A DNA stretch of 64,000 bases from Hymenoscyphus infarciens (lineage: Eukaryota > Ascomycota > Leotiomycetes > Helotiales > Helotiaceae), in contig LLCB01000055.1 of the NCBI GenBank assembly GCA_001414345.1, forward strand, positions 62,001-126,000. The letters are read 5' to 3'. Below are positions 47,016-59,628 of the stretch, piece after piece. Under the pieces are notes generated by a model that was given only the letters and a program-made list of their open reading frames with translations, searched no databases and was not told the DNA's origin. Made by a program: the position numbers and the translations under genes. How positions within the stretch are numbered: position 1 is the first letter of the stretch; each line of letters opens with the position of its first letter.

Positions 47016-49260
47016 GATCTCGAAGTAAATTTTTCTAATTTTAGTAGTTTTTAAGAGGAATTCCTCTAATTTAGAGCTCTTTTAGAAGAGTTTTAGAAGA
47101 GAAGTTTAAGGAAGTAATACTCTCTTAGAACTCTTAAGAAGAAAGGTATTAGATAAAGGTATTAGATTTATATAGAATAATAAAATCTATTAAATACTAT
47201 ATATAGTAGTTTATAGATATTCTAAAAGAAAGATATAAGATATAGACGAAAAATAAAATCTGAAAAGTAATATAATTCTATAATATCTAAAAAAGAGACT
47301 TAAAATATATATATATAAACCTTAGTTCTTAATATACTAAAAATATAAACTTATATCTTAATAATTCTATAATAAGATTTTAATCTCTAAGTTAATCTAT
47401 TAAACTTAAGTAATTTATTATTAATCTTCTTAAAAATAACTTAAAATATAAGAATATATACTATAATTATATTAATAGCTTAGAAAGATTAAGTAAGAGT
47501 TAATTAGATTTCTAGGTATTTTAAAGAACTATAAATAATAATAAAAGAACTAGCTACTATCTTAAGTTTAAAGAGACTAGTTTTAAGAATAAATATAGAT
47601 CTATAAAGTCTATTAAAGCTATAAAGATAGTAGTATTCTTTTAATCTAAGTAGAAGAGATTAATATATAATAAATCTTTACTAAATAACTAGAATATAAA
47701 AGTCTTAGTTTAATTATAATATATTATATATATTTCTTTCTCTTATATACTACTAAGAACTAAGTTAAAAGAATTTACTATAATCTTAATTAAAGTACTT
47801 TTAAAGAGCTTATAATAGAGTATTTACTATTACTAGTATAAGTTAAAGTATATTTTTTTTTATAGCTTATTTTTCTATAATAGGTCTTTATTATCTAGTA
47901 CTTAAACTATAATTATAAGTTTAAAAAGATAAGATATAAAGATTTAGTCTACTTATACTTAGATAAAGTTTAAAAGGACTTTATATCTATCTATCTTCTA
48001 AATATCTCTCTTCTATATTTATACTTTTTGACTTTAGAGTTAGAATAGTTTATATACTACTTTTATTACTATATAAAGATAAGTAGACACGTAGAGACTT
48101 ACTACTAGGTATAGAACGCGATTAAGCTATAACGAGAGAGAAGTTTACAAAGATATTAGATTATAGAGTAGAGTATCTTAATATATATATACTAATTATA
48201 TTATAGAACCTCGAGAGTAGAAAGGTTCTATTAGTCGATTTTGAACGTTTAGAGATTCTAAAGCAAGTATAAGTGTTCTAAGAGATATTACTAAACCGGA
48301 AGTAGTAGCGCTCTTCTCTCGATACTAAGACGTCGTCTTAAAGTCTTTCTAGCGGACTTTTCCTTAATTCTAGTAAGTACTTCGATTAGAGTAATCTCTA
48401 TAAGTATATTTAAATAGTCTATAGAAATTCTACTTATTAAGTAGCTTTATAATATTAGACACCTTTACTTACTTTTTATAATAGCCTACTATCTAGGCTA
48501 TTCTAAATAGCCGAGGTTACTCGTTATATATAAGGTTTAGCTATTATATATTTAGCTTTTAGCTATATTATTTTATATTATCTAATTTAGAAAGGTTATA
48601 TACGTCTATCTAGACTTTTAAATATACTTTATAGAGTTTAGGCTTTTATATTAGCTAATATTATATTATTTAGTTTTAGACCTTTTATATATAGCTGTCT
48701 ACTCTTCTATAGTTAGAAAAGGCTAGTTTAGTCTTTTCTTTTATACTTAGAGCCTAGTATCTACGTATATTATTCTACTAAACGCACTTCTATATACCTC
48801 TTCTATAGTAGTATATATTTCGTACTATTATACTTTTCTACTACTATATCTTCTTACTAAAATTTAATATATAATCTTTTATAGATTATAGCTTACTATG
48901 ATTACTAGGCGAGTTTATTTATACTATTAAAACCCTGCTCTTACTATAGCTCTTTTTAGACATAGTTAATATAATATAAGTTATTAATACTTCCTTTTAA
49001 AGCCTTAGCACTCTCTACTAGAATAGAAAAAAGTTCCTTATTTACATCTCTTAAAATTTACTAATTTTCAGTAATAATGCTGAATTTCATAATAACTATA
49101 AATTTAAGCTATTAGAGAGTGTCTAAAACTATTAATAAGTTAGTTTAGAGTTAGTCTATATTTTTTATATATTTTTCTAGTATCTATGGAGTTTTTAAGT
49201 TCTATTTTAGTCTAGTGGTATACAGAGTGTAAAAAGGGAACTTATTCTAATCAACTCGAT
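47016..49260. repeat. RIP-decayed AT-rich repeat block
   Basis: About 2.2 kb of TA-rich sequence, nearly lacking CA/TG, without reading frames. The end near 49070-49260 is less mutated (ttcagtaataatgctgaatt and nearby). It contains part of the dispersed repeat (copy 3). The source element is unknown. Confidence 0.75.
48690..48845 (-). repeat. Dispersed repeat family, copy 3 (partial)
   Basis: It shares with the other copies the run gcctagtatctacgtatatt then ctatatacctcttctatagt and atatatttcgtactattata. Only the outer part of the family is present. Confidence 0.6.
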
Positions 49261-49671
49261 CGATATACTAATAAAACTGCTGATGCTGTCAAAGAAAGTT
49301 GCAGATTGAGCTAATTGGCACCTCTGCGGTCGTCCTCAGTTCTGAAGATGAAATGGAGGTCATATCTATTGTTCCAGTCAATCCTCATCAGTCTACCTAG
49401 TTTATTCAACCCCGCTATATATACCTTATTAAGCCCACGAGCAATTCCAGCAGCAGCGATGACAACATACCCCAGTCTGGCGCCGTGCATTCGCGTAAAT
49501 TGGATAGGACGTCTAAATTTTACCTACCGTGGATTAGTAAGAAGTCTGCTAAGCATAAAGCATGAAGCATGAAATAAGAGTCTTGTTAAGGTGACCAACG
49601 TCCTCTTAGACATGCCGGCACTAAGCTCTAGAATTAGAATATAAGACGGAGCGGTTAACAGTTTTGGAATT
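49261..49671. other. Island of ordinary DNA between two decayed blocks
   Basis: About 410 bp with normal CA/TG content. An 85-codon frame (49315-49572) has no motif. It may be unique sequence between separate insertions. Confidence 0.4.
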
Positions 49672-49740
49672 TAGCCCTAGCCTCTATTCAGCCCTAGCCC
49701 TATACTAAGAGCGCTAAGTCTCAGCCCTAACCCTATTCTA
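49672..49740 (-). repeat. Left telomere-like CCCTAR motifs
   Basis: Degenerate CCCTAA-type units (CCCTAGCC, CCCTAGCCCTA, CCCTAACCCTA) interspersed with AT-rich spacers. C-rich on the + strand, as at the left end of a linear chromosome. Confidence 0.7.
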
Positions 49741-52198
49741 AAACCACCTATTTATATATACTCTCTTTTAAATCTAAGCTATTAAAATAATACTACTCGA
49801 CTATATACTAATATATATATATTTAAATAATAAGTAATTATATATCTAATATACTTAAAATTATCTAAATTAGACTCTTTTTAGTAGTAAGAGTTGAGGC
49901 TATAGCTCGTAGTATATCTAAGCGAGAGTACCTACTCTATCTAATCTCTAATACTCTCTTTTTAAAAATCTACTATAATTTAACTATTTATCTAAAAGTT
50001 ACTAAATTAAAGATAGTAGACTAAATCCTTTCCTTCTCTCCTATATATAAATCTAGCTAGAATTAGTATATACTAAAAAAGACTAGAGTATAATAAGCGC
50101 GAAGTAATAGAAAGTTATAAGAGTAGATATATAAAGAATTAGAAGTTCCTAGAACTATAGCGAGGTAGATTTATAAGAATAGAATAAGTTAGTATATATA
50201 TAAAGAGAAGATTTATTAAAGAAGGAAACTTAGTAGATAAGACTTATACTAGATTATCTAATTTATATTAACGAATTATACTACTTATTATATAACGTTT
50301 AAGTAAGTCTAAAGCCTTCTTAATATTAACGTATTAGTATATATAATTTAGTAAGAACTATACTATATAGGCTACTAATATTATATAGTATATTCTTATC
50401 TATTTATTAGCTAACTTTAAGTAAAAAAGCGTCTTAGTTTTATATAATAATACTAGTAGTAGAGGATATCTAATTATATAGTCTTAAATCTAAAAGAGAG
50501 GGATTAGCGTAAGGTTATATTATTAGATAAGTATATATTTAAGCTTAGAAAGAGTAGAAGAATTTAAGTAATATAGTAAGTAGAGAAGAAGAGGTGTCTA
50601 GACTATATTTAGTTAATTTATTAGTTAAAGAGAGTATTAGTTATAATTTAGAGTATAATTAGTTAGGTTTATAAATTCTCTCTTATCTTTTTAGAGAAGG
50701 AATAAAGCTATAAAGAGGTGAATTCTCGTATATATAAGGACTAAGTTCTTAAGCTAGTTATCTTCTCTCTATTTAATAAGCTTAGTACTAATTATATCTT
50801 TATAGAAGATAGTTCAAAAGTTTATAAAGAATATACTTATTTAGCTAAGCTCTAATATAGTATCTTTAGCTTTAATTAGCTACCTTCTTTATCTAATTTA
50901 AACGTAATTAAGAAAGTCTAGTAGTAGATAAAAGAAGAGCTAAAAAAGCTACTCTTTATACTAACTTCTAAGAGAGAGTTAATTAAAGAGATTTAAAGGC
51001 TTTAGAATTAGATAGATCTAGATAATTATTAGGTATATACTAAGAGATTAATATATAAATTAGAAGATATTATTAAAGTATATAGATTAGCTACTATTTG
51101 CTAATATATATCTTTAATTTAAAAGTAAAATAATTAGGTTTAGATTTATAGTCTAATTTTTAAAAATAGTATTAGTTTTAGTATTCTTACTTAGATATAC
51201 TACGAGCTATAGTCTTAACTCTTACTATTATAATCTAAAGTAATATATATAAATACGATCTATAGAAAGCTACTTATATACTTTAACTACTAATATCTTA
51301 GAGTTAGTAATAGCTCTCTATTAATATTACTTCTCTAAAAAAGCTTTAAATTAAAAGATAAATAGATTTATTAATTCTTTAAGCTTTAAAGAGTATTTTA
51401 ATAAGAAAAGTATAGTAAATAAACGTAGTAGTATTAAGTAATAAATTATTAAAAATTACCACTTTAGTAGACTTTTGATAATATTAAAACTAAGAATACT
51501 AGTAAAATAAAAACACTTAAGTTACGTATATAAAAGTAAATTAAAAGAGCTATAATTAATTAGATAGATTAATTAGATACTAATTAATTAATCTACTAAG
51601 TATAAATTAAAAGAGCCTTTTATATTATATTTTTAAAATTTCAAGTATTAATATCTCTTAGTTTAAAAGAGTCTCTTCTATCTTACTAAATCTACTATGT
51701 CTAAAATATCTATTCTACTAAAACTCTGCTTTTTAAACTATTAACTAGTAGATTAGAAGCTCTCTTCTTATTAGTATAAGCTCTTATAGTATTTTTACTA
51801 TATAACGTATATAAAGCGCTTCTAGAGTAAGTAGTTAATAGTCTACTTTTATAAGACGTCTAGGTCTAAACTATTAACTAACCTACGTAGCTTTCTTAGC
51901 TATCTCTTTTATTTATACTCTAAAAGTGCTTTTATATATACTAAAAGTACTAGAAAAGAGCTTATTATACTTATTTTACTTCTAAGGCTTTAAAACTTAT
52001 AATTAGATATACTTATATATAGAGCGTAGATAAGCTTAGTAAGAGTCTCTTAAACTAAGAGACTTATTAGAATTAGCTAGGCTATATTTTTTCTTACTTT
52101 TTTTATAATATATTTATTATATTTAAAGATTATCTTATACTTTTAAAGATATTTATATATAATTAATCTTCTTTTTCTTTTATTAGATTACTATATAT

Positions 52199-52355
52199 AT
52201 TCTAGGTACTTATATAATTATTCTACTTCTAATATCTCTAAGTAATTAGTTAATCTTTTATATATATATATATATATTCTAGGTACTTATATAATTATTC
52301 TACTTCTAATATCTCTAAGTAATTAGTTAATCTTTTATATATATATATATATATA
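52199..52355. repeat. 77-bp tandem duplication
   Basis: The unit tctaggtacttatataatta... repeats at 52201 and 52278 almost perfectly, each followed by a TA run. Near-identity in RIP-mutated DNA suggests the duplication arose after RIP. Confidence 0.85.
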
Positions 52356-55300
52356 TATACTCTTATTTATAAAGTATCTAAATTTAGTTTTAAATTAAGA
52401 ATTATTCTAAGTTAAATTTATAGATATCTTATTCTTTTACTAGTAAGCTAATTTAACGTTATTATATATATCTTTTACGTCTACTTTCTTTCTATTCTTA
52501 TTTTTAAAGTATTACTAAAAGAGCTTCTAATCTCTCTTATATATATAATCCTAGGTAAAGAAATAAAGCTATTAATATATTAGTAATTATTTCTTAATTT
52601 AAGAAGATTTACTTATACTATACTAGCTTATCTTATAACGTTATAAGGTCGCTATCTCCTTTTATACTATACTAAGTACGCTCTTCTAGTACTTTAAAAA
52701 GAGAGATATATCTCTTATCTTAATCGAAGTACTTTTATACTCTTAATTTTAAAAGATATACTTAATATTCTTATACTTTATAACTATATCTACTTTTACT
52801 TTATTAGTAGTAATACTTATAAGGCTAAGCTTAAGAATATCTATTATTATCTCTCTCTTTCTCTTTCTCTTTCTTCTTAAACTTTTAGAAGCTTTTAGCT
52901 AGATCTTAAACGTTTGCTAGGAAATTAGTATTCTAGAAGTATTAATCCTAGTCTTATATTCTACTCTTTTTAAAGCTAAAAGCTCTAAATTCTTTAAATT
53001 AGAGCTTATTTAAAAGTAGTAATTATAAGTACTTTAGTATTTATACTTATAAAGGTAGTAGTAGTATATATAGTATTTACTAGACGTTCTAGAGCTAGGT
53101 AAAGCTCGCTTTAAAGAAGAGGTATAGAGGAGAAGAAGAAGATTAACTACTACTTATTTCTTATATTCTTATAAAAAAAGGTCTTTTTCTTATCTTTTAA
53201 GAGTAAATTTAGTAGATGTTTTAAAATCTTACTTAGTAAATCGTCTAGTAGCTTTAAAGAGTATAAATCGCTTATAAGAGTAACGATTATTAGAATTAAA
53301 ATCGGTTTAAGCTAAATATATAATATAAAGCGTCTTAGAGGACTCGGAGATAAGAGACGAGTATATAAGCTCTTAAGCTAATCGAGTACTCTCTTTCTTC
53401 TTCTTTACTCTAGGCTTTTTTAGAGGTATATTAAGAGAGAATAAAAGAGCCTAATAAATTAAAAGATAATTAAATAGTATAGAAGAGCTATATCTAAACC
53501 TATATCTTCGTCTTATAATATATATTCTAGATTAGTCTCTAGAGCTTCTAAATTTAAGAGATATATAGAGAGGCTAGTATATAGAGTATTAGTATCTATA
53601 GTATAGTATATAATATCGATCTCTTTCTATTTAGACTCTTACTTTAGAAATTTAATTAATTTAAATATTTCTTTTATTATTTTCTCGATTAATCGATTAT
53701 TAATTATTCTCTTAATTATTCTCTCTTTTAATTATTTATTCTCTTTTAACTATAGATAATCTCGAATGTTAGAAGTTAGCTTAAAAGCTTAGTAAGAAAT
53801 CTTTAGATATTATAAATATTAATAAGAATATATTTAAAGCTTAAGATACTCTTAATAGAGTAAGTAACGCCTTTCTTAGAGATATTACTCTTAAGGTTAA
53901 GAAGGGATTTAATCTTAAACTTTTATAAGAAGACGTTAAGAAGCTTTCGAAAACCGCTCTTACTACTAGTACTCGAAGGTAATATATAAGCTTTTAGAAG
54001 AGCTTTATCTCTTATATTATTTTAATAGATAAAGTTTAAGTACTTAAACGATTTATTAAGTATATATCTAACTTTGTAATCTCTTAGATTACTTAGTATT
54101 ATAAAGAGAAGAATAGAGTTAAGAGAGTTTTATACTTAAAAGCTTAAAAGATAAGAGTAGCTACTTTCTAAGGCTTCTATTAATAGTATTTTTAATTAAA
54201 GAACCTAGAAGTAGTAGAAGATACTATAAGGCCTATTTAAGAGTAATTCTTTAGTATTAAAAGATATAAGTATATATATAACCTCTTTATTTAAGAAAAA
54301 GGTATATCTACTCTTCTTTTACTTTCTTTTAGCTCTCTTATATAAGTAATTAATTAATTACTCTTATCTCTCTATTTTAAATCCTTAGCCTACTATAGCG
54401 CCTACTCTTTTATTTATCTCTAAAAGTTAGAAGCTAATTTATATATATGAATATAAGTAGAGAAGGTCTTAATAATTATATACTAGCTTACTAAGAATAA
54501 ATTAAAGCTTCTTTATAATATAAATAGCTTCTAGGATTTAAAAGACTTTAATAGTAATTAGAGTAACGTTAAAGAGAAGTCTTAGTAAGCTAGGAGAGAG
54601 TAACGCTATATAATATAAGCTATATATCTTCTTATCTTTTTATATCTACTTTATATTAATAAAGTACTTAGTATTAAATATTATTATATTAAGTAGATAG
54701 AAGACGATAATAGTAAAGAGATTAGACTAACTTTAAGGTTTTATAAAATATACTAGTTTAGAAGTAAGTATTATACTCTCTCTCTCTCTCTCTTACTAAT
54801 TTGTTAAAAGAGGTCTAATATTTCTACTTATATTATAATAAAGAGAAGCCTTATATATACTTTATAAGAGCTCTTTTAAAGTGGATTAATTACTCTTAGA
54901 TTACTAAATAGTATCTCTTTTACTAGTATACTATCTATAATATACTTATTAAAGAGAATAGACTAATTATAAGTACTTCTTATATTATCTCTTATTTTAA
55001 GAAGCTTTAATTAATTACTTACTTTACTTAGGCCTAGGATACCTTTCTTAAGGCTTTTTATAAGAACCTTATCGAGATTAGAGAGACGGACTCTAGTATT
55101 TATAGTATATATACCTTTTACTAAAGAAAAGTAAGATATCTTATAAGTATATTAGAGTAGAATATCTCTAAGATATATAACTAGAGTAGCTAGTCTCTTA
55201 AGTTTAATAACTTAATAATTATATACTATTTACTAGAGTAGAACAACGATTTAGTAAACTTAAGAGAGGACTTTATAAAGCCTTTTTAATTATAAATAAA

Positions 55301-55509
55301 GATATACTCTATATATAGTAGAATATACCTAAATTATAAGTAAAAGTACTAGTATATAGATAATTAAGATAGATAATTATTTAAGAACTTAACTTAAAAC
55401 TTGTTTATTTACCTCTGAGATTAAGAGGTTTTAATATAAATATTATATACTACTTATAAATAATAGAGATAATTATTTTATAAATATAGTAAAGTAAAGA
55501 TATAAGTAA

Positions 55510-56215
55510 ATAGGAGATTCTCTCTTAATTTAAGAGACTTTTATACTTCTTTAGTAGATAATACTAATACTAGATACTTTAGTTAACTATATATATATAT
55601 ATATATAATATATATAAAAGTAAACTAACTAGTAGAGATATAACTAAATAAGAGAATACTCTTAAATTAAGAGACTTTTATACTTATTTAGTAGATAATA
55701 CTAATACTAGATATCTTAGATAACTAAATATATTTATATAATATATATAAAAGTATACTAGCTAGTAGAGATATAACTAAATAAGAGATTCTCTCTTAAT
55801 TTAAGAGACTTTTATATTTATTTAGTAGATATAACTAATATTAGATACTCTAGCTAGTAGTAGATATATATATAAAGGTATTCTAGCTAATAGAGATATA
55901 AATAAATAGAAGATTCTTTCTTAATTTAAGAGACTTTTATATATATAGCTCTACTAGCTAGTATACTTTTATATATATTATATAGATATATTTAGTTATC
56001 TAAAGTATCTAGTATTAGTATTATCTACTAAAGAAGTATAAAAGTCTCTTAAATTAAGAGAGAATCTCTTATTTAGTTATATTTCTACTAACTAATATAC
56101 TTTTATATATATTATATAGATATATTTAGTTATTTAAAGTATCTAGTTTTAGTATTATCTACTAAATAAGTATAAAAGTCTCTTAAATTAAGAGAGAATC
56201 TCTTATTTAGTTATA
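55510..56215. repeat. Tandem array that inverts on itself
   Basis: Units of about 125-135 bp containing gagattctctcttaatttaa / gagacttttatac start at about 55515, 55651, 55784 and 55909 in one orientation. They then appear in reverse complement at about 56043 and 56176, with the axis near 55960. The array is a large imperfect palindrome of tandem units, all RIP-like in composition. Confidence 0.8.
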
Positions 56216-56379
56216 TCTCTACTAGCTAGAATACTTTTATATATATTTAGTTATTTAAAGTATCTAATATTAGTTTTATTTATTAAATAAAAGATTAGCT
56301 TTTTAATTAGTATTAAATTAGATTACTTTTTATATTACTTATATAGTATATATAAGAGTAAAACGCCTCTAAGATTAAG

Positions 56380-56960
56380 AGACCTCTTATATATATAGAT
56401 GTTTATACTTAGTATAGAAGAAGAATAGTTTTTTCTTTTCTTTTATATTAGAGCCTAGTATTTATATACGTTATTCTATCTTAAACGTACTTCTATATAC
56501 CTCTTCGCTAGTAGTATATATTTCGTACTATTATAGTATTTATATATATTATTCTACTAAACGTACTCTTATATACCTCTTCTATAGTTATATATATTTC
56601 GTACTATTATATAAAAAGGATAAACTATCTCTCTTCTATACTAAATATAAACGTCTATATATAAGAGATTAGAAGCTACTAAGTTCTAATAATAATAATA
56701 ACTAAGCTCTATCTAATATAGCTAATACTAAATAATAAGAGCTAAAAAGCTAAATATATAATATCTGAACCTTAATCTCTTCTATATATAAATATCGGAT
56801 ATTAATACCTTTAGTACTTCGCTTATATAAGTATTAGTTATTCGTAATCTCGGCCTAGAGATATTAGTACTACTTAGAGGTATTAGTAGTTTTACGAATA
56901 CTAATAATTCAGAATAGTACTATTATATAATAATTCAAGATAGCGTACTATTATATATAT
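56380..56960 (+). repeat. Dispersed repeat family, copy 4 (longest)
   Basis: The most complete copy of the family seen at 1637-2130 (inverse), 4830-5165 (same orientation) and 48690-48845 (part). Its left end has an extra inverted and duplicated block of the cgtactattata edge (56450-56620), suggesting two copies met head to head. Confidence 0.65.
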
Positions 56961-57767
56961 ATCTATATATTTATATCTCTTAGATTCTTATTATATATCT
57001 AGATCTTAAATAAGACTATTATCCTAGGTAGTAAAAAGAGTATTAGATCGTTTCTCTATATTTAATAATATCTTAATTGAAAAGTTAGAGCTAAATTAAT
57101 TTTAAAGAAAGAGAAGTATTATATTATAATAATCTTCTATAAAACGATTAAAAGTAATAGATATCTCTTCAGTTATCCTTATACTCTACGTGATTTAGTA
57201 GAACGCGGTTCTAATCTTATATTTCTAGCTCTAACGCGACTAAATATTTAAATCATTATCTTATTCTTTAAACTCTACTAAAGTATATAATAATACTGAA
57301 ATTCAACGATAATTTACCTATAATCTTATATTTAAAAAGCTCTACTAAAAAAATGATTATTTTAGTATAAATTAGCTTATAATACCTACTTCTACTACTT
57401 CTACTACTTCTACTACTACTTTTATACTCTTTTATCCTTCTTTTTAATTAATATACCTCCTCTAGAATAGCGCAAGGCTAATGCTAATAAGCTAGGACGA
57501 AAAAGTCTACTAAAAGAGTCTTAAAAGCTACTAAAAAAGTCCTCTTAAAGAGAAAGCCTCTTAAAGAGAAAGCCTCTTAAATGCGCGGCGCGCCTATCTT
57601 ATATATATTAAACTAAGAGCTAGTATAAGCAGTGTAACATACCCATTTATAGTAGTAATTAGCTATGTTAGAAAGAGGTGGAAAGAGCTTTAATTTAGAT
57701 TTTAATATCTTAGTACTTCTAAACTGGCTTAGTAGCATCGTAGTTTAAAGCTACCTAGATTTTAGTC

Positions 57768-57796
57768 TAAAACTACTCTAAATAAGAGTAGTTTTA
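57768..57796. repeat. Perfect 12-bp hairpin
   Basis: taaaactactct (57768-57779), a five-base loop and agagtagtttta (57785-57796). It lies in a less mutated 250-bp patch (57580-57840) that also has gcgcggcgcgcc, unusual for this block. Confidence 0.8.
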
Positions 57797-59053
57797 AACC
57801 GGACTACTAAACGCGTCTGCACGTAGGGTATAAGAATAACTAAAGAGATAGTAGGCTTAGATATAGAGGATTAGTAAAAAGGCTCTTAAATTAAGAGGCT
57901 TTACTTATATTACTAAGGAACTTATACTTTATTAAATATACTTTTAAGAAAGCTTATTTATAATTCTAACTATATTATAAGACGTTCTCTTTTAATTATA
58001 TATTATTATATATAATAAGCTAATAAAGTAAGTAAAAGCTTTTGAAAGTAAGAGGCTTTTAACTTATAAGATCGACTATTAAGTAGTAGCTATAGTAGTA
58101 GGAATAGTATTTAGTTATTCTATTAGCTTTCTAAGTCTTATTAGTATTAATTTAAAATATTATATAACTATATATATATATTAGAATATTTCTTAAATAT
58201 ATAAAGCTTATAGAATTGTCTAGAGTATATACTATACGCGTTTAGTAGGATCTAGGTTATTAGTAGTAGAGAGGCTATTTATAGAACGCTTTCTATCTTA
58301 ATAGATATATTAGACTTATAATCGAATACTATATATTAAAGAGTTCTTAGTATATATTATTAAAGTACTTTAGAGCTTTTAGAAAGCTCTTAAGAGCTCT
58401 AGAAGAAGTAGAGAGAAGTAAATATTATAGAGTAAAAGAGAAACTTACTAGATACTCTAAGAGTGTAATTTAGTCTATTCCTAGCCTTATATAACCTTAC
58501 TATTTATAAAGGTAAATATAGAAGATATATTAATTAATTTAAAGCTATTTAGAGATAAAAAATAAATAGTTTACAACTGTAGCCGCGGTTGAAAGTATAT
58601 CTAATACTTAAAAGTTAGATATATCGCGATTTAAGATTATCTATATCTTTTTTTAGTAGAGTAAGCACGTGATTTACTAATTAGGCCTAGGGGGCTTAGT
58701 AACGCTAGGTTTTAGACTAGAGTCTTATACTCGAAAACTATTAATCTATCTTTAGAATATCTATTATCTTAATAAAAGATGTCTTATACTAATTAAGATA
58801 GGCTATTAAGAACGGAAAAGACGGGGTTAAGTTCGAGTATTTAGTTTGAATCTAGTTCGTTATAGTAGAACTTAAGAGAATTCGCGTTAAAGCTTTTAAT
58901 CTTTGAGACTTAAGACATAGCTCTATTGATTAGCTTTAGCTAAATCGCCTAACTCTTTTGACTAAATCGCCTGACTCTAACCCGATTAGGCACTCTTATC
59001 ACACTTATATAATACTAATTCTCTATTCTAAGAGATAGTAACCTAGTTTTTGA

Positions 59054-59115
59054 GGTTAGGGTTAGTTAGGGTTAGTTAGGGTTAGGGATCGGGTATAGGT
59101 TAGGGCTAGGGATAA
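59054..59115 (+). repeat. Right telomere-like TTAGGG motifs
   Basis: GGTTAGGGTTAG, then TTAGGGTTAG twice, TTAGGG, then TTAGGGCTAGGG and AAGGGTTAG variants. TTAGGG is the telomere repeat of filamentous ascomycetes; here it is internal and has a 10-base rather than 6-base rhythm in part. Confidence 0.8.
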
Positions 59116-59125
59116 GGGTTAGTAA

Positions 59126-59628
59126 TATATGATTTTGTACTTTAGTAGTGTTCGCGAACGGAAAATATCCTTATTTGGTTAGATCAGGCGATTTAGTCAA
59201 AAGGGTCAGGGGATTTAGCAAAACTCCATTGATTTCACTTATTCCGAGACATAACCGCCGACAGTGGTGCATCACCCTACGCCACAGTAGTAATTTATTA
59301 GTAATCAATGACGGTCCTGAAAATCTACGCGCGCGGAGTTACTTTACGCCGGCCCTGGATTGCCGCAGCTCCGCTAGCAAACGACTGACGGCATGATCTA
59401 TCAACAAACGCTTTTTGATCCTCAAATTTACTCCAAATCTAAAGTCTTCACGAAGGTAACCTGGGTCACCCTTTGTGGAAGCATATGGTCCAACTTCCAA
59501 GTGAACAGTACATTCTTGAAAGCCTTCTCTAGCAATTCGATTCTCCCCTTATGCTCAAACTCAAGAGCTGTACATTCGCAGTCAGACTTTGAGTTAAGGA
59601 TAAACCTTCTCCTCATCACCAGTCTGCC
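59126..59628. other. Upstream region of the 59.6 kb gene
   Basis: About 0.5 kb of ordinary composition, right after the telomere-like repeats. Two frames of 82 and 87 codons here have no motif. It likely contains the promoter of the following gene. Confidence 0.5.

Larger units (their letters stand above)
49672..59125. mobile_element. 9.45 kb RIP-decayed segment bounded by outward telomere-like repeats
   Basis: The left edge (49672-49740) has CCCTAGCC, GCCCTAGCCCTA and GCCCTAACCCTA. The right edge (59054-59115) has GGTTAGGGTTAGTTAGGGTT-type repeats. Each edge reads with its G-rich strand pointing outward, so they form inverted termini. Everything between is RIP-decayed and has no reading frame. 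Two readings are possible: a large DNA transposon whose terminal repeats resemble telomere DNA, or several nested elements near an old telomere-like scar. A target-site duplication is not evident. Confidence 0.5.
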
